NCBI GenBank assembly: GCA_964403795.1
Contig: CAYOHP010000040.1
Location: 1-5,363, forward strand
Length of the DNA: 5,363 bases
Source: CAYOHP01 sp964403795 [NCBI: uncultured bacterium]
GTDB taxonomy: Bacteria > Muiribacteriota > UBA6191 > CAZXTJ01
Reading direction: 5' to 3'
Positions within the stretch are counted from its first letter, which is position 1. Each line of letters opens with the position of its first letter. A program made the position numbers and the translations under genes. Positions 1 through 4,837 of the stretch are shown here, in pieces. The notes under the pieces were generated by a model. It made no database searches, was not told where the DNA came from, and worked only from the letters and a program-made list of their open reading frames with translations.

Positions 1-1434
1 AGCGACGGCCGTCGGCGCCTCCCGCCGGTGACCCTGGTGGTCGACCACCCGCGGGGGGCGGCCGCCGGCGGCGGGATGGCGCGTCCCTATCGGGTGGAGC
101 TGGTGCGCCAGGCCCTGGCGCGACTTCGCGGCGAGGACGGGTCCGGCGTCCCGGGCGCGGCGGCGGACCGGGACGGCAGCGCCCCCGGGACCGGCGCGGT
201 GGGCGGCGACGCGCTCGAGGAGCTGGTCGGGGAGGTCGAGTCGCGGATCCGGGATCTCCTCGATCCCGGTCCCCACCCGGTGGCCAACGCCACCGGCGTG
301 CCGCTCCACACCAACCTGGGCCGGGCTCCCCTGGGACCGAGGGTCATGGCCGCGATCGCCGCCGCCGGCGGCTACACGGACCTCGAACTCGACCTGGCGA
401 CCGGCGAACGGGGGGACCGCCACGCCCGGGTGAGCGAGATCCTGGCCCTCCTGTGCGGGACCGAGGCCGGTCTGGTCGTGAACAACAATGCCGCAGCGGT
501 GTTGCTGGTCGCCAGCGCCCTGGCGGCGGGCGGCGAGATCGTGGTCAGCCGGGGCGAGCTGGTCGAGATCGGGGGCTCGTTCCGGATCCCGGACGTGGTG
601 GCCGCTTCCGGGGCCCGGCTGGTCGAGGTGGGGACCACCAATCGGACCCGGGCCGGGGACTACCGGGAAGCGGTGGGTCCGGCGACCCGGGTGCTCCTCA
701 AGGTCCATCGCTCCAATTTCCGGGTCGAAGGGTTCACCGAGGAGCCTTCCCGGGAGGACCTGTCCGAGGTCGCGCGGGCGACCGGACTGCCCCTGGTCGA
801 GGACCTGGGGAGTGGTTGCCTGGTGGAGCTCGGGTCGTTCGGACTGACCCCCGAACCCACCCCGGGCGCGGTGCTGTCCGCGGGCGTCGACCTCGTCACG
901 TTCTCCGGGGACAAGCTGCTGGGCGGGATGCAGGCCGGCCTGATCGCGGGGCGTCGGGAGCTTGTGGCGAAGCTGGCCAAGCACCCCCTGTTGCGAGCCT
1001 TGCGCCTCGACAAGATCCGGATGGCCGGGGTGCTGGCATGCCTGGCCGACTACCTGGTCGAGGGTCCGCTCGCTGCCCGGATCCCGGTCCTCGCCATGCT
1101 GGCGGCCGAAGGTGGTGCCCTGCGGGCCGCGGCGGAAGACCTGGCGGGACGACTGGCAGGCGGCTCCGATGGGGTCGACGTGGTCGAGGTCTCGGCCCCG
1201 GTGGGCGGAGGATCATGCCCCGGGGACGAGCTCCCGGGCTTCGGGGTGGCGATCCGGCCTGCCCGGGGCAGCGCCGCGGCCCTCGCCCGCCGGCTCAGGA
1301 CCGGGCGCCTGCCGGTCCTCTGCCGGGTGGAGGGGGAGCGGGTCCTGCTGGATCCCAGGACCCTGGGGGCCGACCTGGCTGCGGTGGCCGGGAGCGTGCG
1401 TCGTGCCCTGGGTCTGGACCCGGGGCAGGGCTAG
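1..1434 (+). CDS. selA: SelA, L-seryl-tRNA(Sec) selenium transferase (5' end outside window)
   Basis: PLP-dependent enzyme that converts Ser-tRNA(Sec) to selenocysteinyl-tRNA(Sec) with selenophosphate in the cytoplasm. Counting from the GTG at 28, the family landmarks are ATGVPLHTNLGRA at about 88-100, VNNNAAAVLL at 151-160, SRGELVEIGGSFRIPDV at 174-190, EVGTTNRT at 200-207 and FSGDKLLGG at 292-300. K296 (913-915) is the PLP Schiff-base lysine, equivalent to E. coli K295. The frame is open to base 1, and codons 19-30 read LPPV followed by TLVVDHP. This resembles the SelA N-terminal signature LPSVD-x-LL, so the true start is probably just left of the window and neither GTG 28 nor ATG 76 is the start. 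A Gly/Ala/Asp-rich low-complexity stretch at residues 36-62 replaces part of the usual N-terminal domain. The gene stops 24 nt before selC, whose RNA is its substrate. Family assignment is very secure. Confidence 0.97.
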   Translation, partial: SDGRRRLPPVTLVVDHPRGAAAGGGMARPYRVELVRQALARLRGEDGSGVPGAAADRDGSAPGTGAVGGDALEELVGEVESRIRDLLDPGPHPVANATGVPLHTNLGRAPLGPRVMAAIAAAGGYTDLELDLATGERGDRHARVSEILALLCGTEAGLVVNNNAAAVLLVASALAAGGEIVVSRGELVEIGGSFRIPDVVAASGARLVEVGTTNRTRAGDYREAVGPATRVLLKVHRSNFRVEGFTEEPSREDLSEVARATGLPLVEDLGSGCLVELGSFGLTPEPTPGAVLSAGVDLVTFSGDKLLGGMQAGLIAGRRELVAKLAKHPLLRALRLDKIRMAGVLACLADYLVEGPLAARIPVLAMLAAEGGALRAAAEDLAGRLAGGSDGVDVVEVSAPVGGGSCPGDELPGFGVAIRPARGSAAALARRLRTGRLPVLCRVEGERVLLDPRTLGADLAAVAGSVRRALGLDPGQG

Positions 1435-1458
1435 GGTTACCATCGAAGCGTCCCTTCC

Positions 1459-1556
1459 GGAGGGACTCGGTGGCTGGTGCTGCCCGCGGGCTTCAAACCC
1501 GTTGTGAGGGCTCGAGAGGGCGCTCGGGTGGGTTCGATTCCCATGTTCCTCCGCCA
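1459..1556 (+). tRNA. selC: tRNA-Sec (anticodon TCA), CCA encoded
   Basis: Selenocysteine tRNA that decodes UGA. The 8-bp acceptor pairs GGAGGGAC (1459-1466) with GTTCCTCC (1545-1552), with one G-U pair, followed by discriminator G1553 and encoded CCA 1554-1556. The 6-bp D stem (1469-1474 with 1479-1484) closes a 4-nt loop, a tRNA-Sec hallmark. The anticodon stem is 1486-1490 with 1498-1502, and the loop CTTCAAA carries TCA at 1493-1495. The long variable arm runs from about 1506 to 1525 with a GAGA loop. The T arm 1528-1544 has loop TTCGATT. The 8+5 acceptor/T arrangement and 98-nt length fit bacterial tRNA-Sec and exclude tRNA-Ser. It lies between selA and queF on the same strand with no clear promoter of its own, so it is probably processed from a longer transcript. 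Confidence 0.97.
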
Positions 1557-1586
1557 CCTCCCGCCGTCTTGCGGTCGGTGAGGTGG
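1554..1586 (+). promoter_or_regulatory. Potential stem pairing the tRNA 3' end with the queF ribosome-binding region
   Basis: CCACCTC (1554-1560), which includes the encoded CCA of tRNA-Sec, is perfectly complementary to GAGGTGG (1580-1586), the only Shine-Dalgarno-like sequence before the queF ATG at 1597. Between them, CCGC (1561-1564) can pair with GCGG (1571-1574). The sequence allows a folded precursor to hide the queF ribosome-binding site, and cleavage after CCA would remove the pairing strand. The pairing is visible; a regulatory role is inference. Confidence 0.35.
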
Positions 1587-1596
1587 GCGAAACGGC

Positions 1597-2091
1597 ATGT
1601 CGGTCGCTGGGTTCCCGAGAGGAGACTGGGCCTTGTCCGTACGACGCACCTCCGCGCCGAGGAGCCGGAAACCGGACTTCTCGACCACCCGCCCGCAGGC
1701 GACCCTCGACGTGTTCGAGAATCCCGAGCCGGGCCGCGACTACACGATCCGGTTCCACTGCCCCGAGTTCACCTGCCTGTGCCCGCTCACGGGCCAGCCG
1801 GACTTCGCCGAGTTCGAGATCGAGTACGTACCCGATCGGCTCTGCCTCGAACTCAAGGGACTGAAGCTCTACCTGTGGTCTTTCCGGGACCAGGGCGCTT
1901 TCCATGAGAAGGTCACCAACCGGATCGCCGACGACATCGTGGCGGCCATCCGGCCCCGCTACCTCCGGATCGTCGGTGACTTCAAGATCCGGGGCGGGAT
2001 CCAGACCTGGGTCGAGGTGGAGCACCACGGGCGTGGGCGGACCGGGGCGGGGAAGGGGCGCGGGCGGGGGACGGGTTCCCGGCGGACCTGA
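1597..2091 (+). CDS. queF: QueF, NADPH-dependent 7-cyano-7-deazaguanine (preQ0) reductase, short type
   Basis: Reduces the nitrile of preQ0 to the aminomethyl group of preQ1 in queuosine tRNA modification; cytoplasmic tunnelling-fold enzyme. The 164-aa length is close to the single-domain (Bacillus) type. Residues 57-70 contain [13 protein letters not shown], with C62 as the thioimide-forming cysteine and D69 as the proton-transfer aspartate. The QueF motif follows as ELKGLKLY at 85-92, then FHE (E104, substrate binding) and a C-terminal RGGI (132-135). The last ~20 residues are an Arg/Gly-rich tail beyond the usual family end. ATG 1597 has GAGGTG 11 nt upstream. An in-frame TTG at 1633 has a better placed AGAGGAGA (1618-1625, 7-nt spacing) and would drop 12 non-conserved residues, so the start is not settled. 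It lies 40 nt after selC, probably in the same transcript. Confidence 0.95.
   Translation: MSVAGFPRGDWALSVRRTSAPRSRKPDFSTTRPQATLDVFENPEPGRDYTIRFHCPEFTCLCPLTGQPDFAEFEIEYVPDRLCLELKGLKLYLWSFRDQGAFHEKVTNRIADDIVAAIRPRYLRIVGDFKIRGGIQTWVEVEHHGRGRTGAGKGRGRGTGSRRT
2029..2075 (+). other. Dense G-run tract (G-quadruplex motif) at the 3' end of queF
   Basis: Eight runs of three or more G occur within 47 nt: 2029-2031, 2035-2037, 2044-2047, 2049-2052, 2055-2058, 2062-2064, 2066-2070 and 2073-2075. The spacers are 1-6 nt. The runs are on the coding strand, so the queF mRNA would carry them. They encode the Arg/Gly tail of QueF. The motif is seen directly; folding and function are inferred. Confidence 0.6.
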
Positions 2092-2106
2092 GGAACGACC
2101 CTGGCC

Positions 2107-2122
2107 TCGAACCCTGGTTCGG
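2107..2122. terminator. Small hairpin between convergent queF and the 435-aa gene
   Basis: CGAAC (2108-2112) and GTTCG (2117-2121) form a 5-bp stem with loop CCTG, extended by a T-G pair (2107/2122). It sits in the 40-nt gap between the facing stop codons of queF (2091) and the minus-strand gene (2132), the expected place for a bidirectional terminator. It has no T tract on either strand, so it is weak as an intrinsic terminator. Confidence 0.3.
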
Positions 2123-2131
2123 CCCGCCTGG

Positions 2132-3439
2132 CTACCGGGTGCTCATCCCGGCCAGCGACGCTCCCATCGTGGCCTGGTAGCGGGCCGCGATGTCCTGGAG
2201 GTAGCGGAGCTTCAGCTGGGCCTTGGCCTGGTCGCCCTGGTCGAGGGCCTGGCGGAGTTCCTGGTGGGCCGTCTGGTAGGCGGCCTTCAGGTTGGCGGCG
2301 GTCCCGTCGAGGGCCAGGGAGGCGGCCGGCAAGCTGGTCGGGACCTTGATCTCGGAGATCGCCTCGCCGGTCTTCTTCAACTTCCCGATCAACACCCCGG
2401 CCTCTTCGAGGGCGGCGTTGACGTCGCTGGCATCCCCTTCGGTGAAGATCTTCTTCACCCCGGAGCCGACCGCGGCGCCGACCTTGCCCATGAGGACCGC
2501 TCCGGCGATCGCACCGACCGGACCGGCGAACGACCCGAGCACGCTGCCCACCGCCACACCGACCTTGGCACCCACCAGCAGGCCGACCGTGGAGCCGGCG
2601 GCCTGGCCGAGCATCTCGGCCGGCGACAGCGCCGCCAGCGACTCGGAGAAGCTCTTGCCTCGGGTCAGGTTGGCCCCCATCTCCCAGCCGAAGATCGAGC
2701 CGGCCAGGCCCGCGAAAGTCGGGATCAGGGCCGGGAGCAGCCCGGCGCCGGCCGGTACCAGGCTGACCGCCACCGCGGCCATGACCCCGTAGCCGATCCC
2801 CGAGCCCACCAGGCCGCCCCAGAAGCTCTTGTCCCCCATGAACCCGAGGGCCTTGCCCAGGTCGATGCCGTCGCCGCTCGCTACCTGTCCGAGCACGTTC
2901 AGGCCCGCCGCGGTCCCCACCGCCAGCAGGATGTTCTGGGGCTGGAAGGGGGTCTTCAACTGCTCGAAGATCGGGGAGGACTGGAGGTAGTTCGAGACCT
3001 TGGCCGGCGCCTCGGGAGGGATGCCGAGTTTCTCCTGGACGAAGCGGCCGATCCCGGCGGCCTCCTGCTTCAAGGTCGGGTTCTCGGGGATCCCGTACTG
3101 GGTCTTGAAGCTGTCGACCTTCTGGGGGAAGGCGTTGACCGCGTCGACCGCCTTGGTGGCGCTCTGGACCACCGGCTTCAGGTTGGCCTGGGCGGCATTG
3201 GCGTGGCCCACCAGGGCGTTGATCTGGGCTTCCAGGCGGGCCAGGTCGTCGGCCAGGCCCAGGGTCCCGCCGGCCCCGCCCGAGGCCGCGGCCAGCGATC
3301 CCAGCGCGCCCGAGGCGGTGGGCCCGGCCTGGGTGGCGGGGGAAGCCGGAGTCGCGGCCAGCTCCGAGGCCAGGGCGGCGGGTGGAGCCGCGGCCACCGC
3401 CAGCGCCACCCCCACAGCCAGGCAACGAGCGCCGTTCAT
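2132..3439 (-). CDS. Exported glycine-zipper protein of unknown family, 435 aa
   Basis: I recognise no family. An N-terminal signal peptide (residues 1-24, basic start, Ala/Val core, likely cut after AALA) predicts export. An Ala/Pro/Gly-rich stretch follows, then a helical, possibly coiled-coil region (about 62-100) and a soluble segment (105-165). Hydrophobic Gly/Ala segments span about 168-189, 207-255 and 276-327. In the last, glycines stand at every fourth residue from 278 to 306 (eight in a row); GPVG at 306-309 then shifts the register. The C-terminus is polar and helical (338-360 and 380-425). ATG at 3439 has GGAGG 4 nt upstream (3444-3448). It is downstream of the decaheme cytochrome on the same strand, 101 nt away, with its own candidate promoter. 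Membrane insertion or oligomeric pore formation is possible from the zipper but unproven. Confidence 0.87.
   Translation of the reverse strand: MNGARCLAVGVALAVAAAPPAALASELAATPASPATQAGPTASGALGSLAAASGGAGGTLGLADDLARLEAQINALVGHANAAQANLKPVVQSATKAVDAVNAFPQKVDSFKTQYGIPENPTLKQEAAGIGRFVQEKLGIPPEAPAKVSNYLQSSPIFEQLKTPFQPQNILLAVGTAAGLNVLGQVASGDGIDLGKALGFMGDKSFWGGLVGSGIGYGVMAAVAVSLVPAGAGLLPALIPTFAGLAGSIFGWEMGANLTRGKSFSESLAALSPAEMLGQAAGSTVGLLVGAKVGVAVGSVLGSFAGPVGAIAGAVLMGKVGAAVGSGVKKIFTEGDASDVNAALEEAGVLIGKLKKTGEAISEIKVPTSLPAASLALDGTAANLKAAYQTAHQELRQALDQGDQAKAQLKLRYLQDIAARYQATMGASLAGMSTR
2522..2608 (-). repeat. Eight-step GxxxG glycine zipper in the 435-aa protein
   Basis: Codons 278, 282, 286, 290, 294, 298, 302 and 306 all encode glycine, seven consecutive GxxxG steps over 29 residues, with mostly Ala/Val/Leu/Ser between. 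GPVG at 306-309 follows, and a shorter zipper continues at 309/313 and 321/325. Such zippers pack transmembrane helices face to face in channel and oligomer proteins. Confidence 0.85.
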
Positions 3440-3460
3440 GGGACCTCCAGGGTCGCCGCC

Positions 3461-3488
3461 ATCCTAGGCGCGCTTCGGGACATGGCAA
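3461..3488 (-). promoter_or_regulatory. Candidate sigma70-type promoter for the 435-aa gene
   Basis: On the minus strand TTGCCA (3488-3483, 5 of 6 to TTGACA) is followed after 16 nt by TAGGAT (3466-3461, 4 of 6 to TATAAT). The start point would fall near 3454, leaving a 15-nt leader that contains GGAGG before the ATG at 3439. Prediction by eye only. Confidence 0.35.
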
Positions 3489-3491
3489 GCG

Positions 3492-3516
3492 GGCTCCGTC
3501 GCAATTCGGTGGAGCC
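3492..3516 (-). terminator. Hairpin downstream of the decaheme cytochrome gene
   Basis: GGCTCC (3492-3497) and GGAGCC (3511-3516) are inverted repeats 25 nt after the cytochrome stop codon, with a further 2-bp CG/CG inner stem. In the minus-strand RNA two A-C mismatches interrupt it, and no U tract follows. It may be a weak terminator or RNA-stabilising hairpin. The neighbouring GC-rich imperfect dyad at about 3517-3535 could add to it. Confidence 0.3.
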
Positions 3517-3540
3517 GGGGCCAGGGCCCAGGGCCGGCGA

Positions 3541-4734
3541 TTACCGGAAGAAGAGGGGGCTCTGGTTGGAGCCGTGGACGTCCCGGTGGCAGCTCTGGGA
3601 GGCACACCCGGTTGCGGGGAAGTGGGTCACCAGGTCGGTATGACATTGGAGGCAGACCGTCCGACCCGTGCTCCGGAGCAGATCCCGGTGGGGCGACCCG
3701 TGGGGACGATGGCAGGCGAGGCAGCCGCCTTCCCTCCGGTCGGCCGGTACATGGGGGAACACGAACGGTCCGGTATGGCCGGGGTGGCAGCGCTCGCAGG
3801 TCTCCTCGACCGAGGCCTCCCGGAGGCTGGCGTGGGGTCCCGGGCCGCCATGCGGGTCGTGGCAATCGAGGCAGGAGACCTTGGCCCGGGTCGTGGACCC
3901 GAGGGCAGGGAACCCCTCCGGCCTCGTCGGATGCCGACTCCGCATGCGGAACTCCCGCTCGACCCGGGCGTGGCAGGAGGAGCACAGGCGGTCGGGCTCG
4001 GAGGCGAGCAGGTCGCGCTCGGAGCGGGCCTGGTGGATCGAGTGGCAGGTGGTGCACGAGAGGCGCGAGGTCGCATGGCGCGAGAAGAACCACTCGTGGG
4101 GATCCGCCAGGGCCTGCATGCGGTGGCAGTCGAGGCAGGCGCGGCTGGCGACCTCGGGAGGCAGGCGGGCCGGGTTCATGATCGCCTTGGGGTCGCCGGG
4201 ATGCCGGGAACCGGGTCCGTGGCAGCCTTCGCAGCCGCGTCGCTCGGCGGGTATCGACGCGGCGTGCCGGGAGAGGGCCAGATGGGAACGCTCCGGGGCT
4301 TCCCGATGGCCCGCATGACACTCCAGGCAGCGGGCGTCCCCGACGTAGCGGGCCCGGTCGTCGGGTTCGAGAGGCGGGGAGGGAGCGACTCCGACAGGGA
4401 GCCGAGGCGGGGTGGGGAGATCCCGGAGGACCAGGGGAGCTGCCCGATCCGGGGGGGGAGGCGGAGGGGCGAAGGCCGGGTTCCGGGTGGGCAGCGGCCG
4501 GGTCCGGGGCTTGGGGATCTCGCTCGGGGACAGCGGCGCCGTCGAGGCGGCGCCAGCCTGGGAGGAGCGATCCAGGCGTCGGGAGAAACCGTAGCGTTCC
4601 AGGTCGAGCCGGTCGTCGGCCCGGAGGCCGGGAGCCGGCGGGCCCGGCAGGAGGCCCAGGGCGACCACCAAGATGAGGGGGGCTCCGAGGCGGGCCGTGG
4701 GAGAGTGGTGGGAGGCGCTCCGGAGGTGCGGCAC
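3541..4734 (-). CDS. Decaheme c-type cytochrome, MtrA/DmsE-like, periplasmic
   Basis: Numbered from GTG 4734 (397 aa). Residues 1-39 form a signal peptide (core APLILVVALGLL, probable cut after LRA). A proline-rich linker of ~90 residues follows, including six prolines at 90-95. Heme sites have their first Cys at 136, 168, 200, 227, 251, 288, 313, 338 and 361 (all CXXCH), and 377 is CASQSCH, a CX4CH. Sixteen other histidines in this region can supply distal ligands. CHGPGSRH near 171, GPFVFPH near 322 and a C-terminal HGSNQSPLFFR are typical of the MtrA/DmsE decaheme group, which carries electrons across the periplasm, often inside an MtrB-type barrel. No such barrel gene is in the window. 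The frame stays open upstream to ATG 4905, but that start would lie inside the neighbouring gene, beyond its terminator, and bury the signal peptide. GTG 4734 lacks a Shine-Dalgarno sequence. Confidence 0.94.
   Translation of the reverse strand: MPHLRSASHHSPTARLGAPLILVVALGLLPGPPAPGLRADDRLDLERYGFSRRLDRSSQAGAASTAPLSPSEIPKPRTRPLPTRNPAFAPPPPPPDRAAPLVLRDLPTPPRLPVGVAPSPPLEPDDRARYVGDARCLECHAGHREAPERSHLALSRHAASIPAERRGCEGCHGPGSRHPGDPKAIMNPARLPPEVASRACLDCHRMQALADPHEWFFSRHATSRLSCTTCHSIHQARSERDLLASEPDRLCSSCHARVEREFRMRSRHPTRPEGFPALGSTTRAKVSCLDCHDPHGGPGPHASLREASVEETCERCHPGHTGPFVFPHVPADRREGGCLACHRPHGSPHRDLLRSTGRTVCLQCHTDLVTHFPATGCASQSCHRDVHGSNQSPLFFR
4451..4458 (-). repeat. C8 homopolymer in the cytochrome coding strand
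   Basis: Eight consecutive G on the plus strand (C on the coding strand) encode part of the six-proline run in the cytochrome linker. The tract precedes all ten heme motifs, so a one-base slip would remove every heme site. Confidence 0.9.
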
Positions 4735-4740
4735 CCGGCC

Positions 4741-4770
4741 ATTATGGACATTTCCCCGCTTCCCGGGCAA
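4741..4770 (-). promoter_or_regulatory. Candidate promoter for the cytochrome, possibly leaderless
   Basis: On the minus strand TTGCCC (4770-4765) and CATAAT (4746-4741, 5 of 6 to TATAAT) are 18 nt apart, between the upstream hairpin and the cytochrome. Seven bases past the -10 box is the G of GTG 4734, the start preferred from the signal peptide, which would give a leaderless mRNA. An in-frame TTG at 4770 touches an AGGAGA (4776-4771) with no spacing and is a poor start. Confidence 0.4.
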
Positions 4771-4789
4771 TCTCCTGTCGGGGAACGCG

Positions 4790-4817
4790 ACGAGCCGCCC
4801 CCAGGGGGGCGGCTCGT
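4790..4817 (-). terminator. Strong 12-bp hairpin after the repeat/zipper protein gene
   Basis: ACGAGCCGCCCC and GGGGCGGCTCGT form a perfect 12-bp GC-rich stem with a 4-nt loop, beginning 20 nt after the stop codon at 4838 in the minus-strand transcript. Only CGCGTTCCCC follows, so there is no real U tract. Many GC-rich bacteria end genes with such hairpins. It separates this gene from the cytochrome and argues that the cytochrome starts downstream of it. Confidence 0.65.
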
Positions 4818-4837
4818 CCAGAGGTCTGGAAGGATCG

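Noticed and set aside
1437-1688. Minus-strand open frame of 83 codons across the tRNA-Sec gene
   Set aside because: It is antisense to tRNA-Sec; frames over tRNA genes are a common source of false hypothetical proteins. It also runs into the start of queF on the other strand.
453-1907. Plus-strand 484-codon open frame
   Set aside because: Arg/Gly/Pro-rich +1 shadow of selA that continues through the tRNA and into queF; no recognisable domain.
1959-3605. Minus-strand 548-codon open frame
   Set aside because: Shifted shadow of the 435-aa gene with Arg/Gly/Pro-rich translation and no domain; it also overlaps queF.
1904-3643. Plus-strand 579-codon open frame
   Set aside because: Antisense to the 435-aa gene, low-complexity Gly/Arg/Asp composition typical of GC-rich shadows; the minus-strand protein has a signal peptide, ribosome-binding site and ordered zipper.
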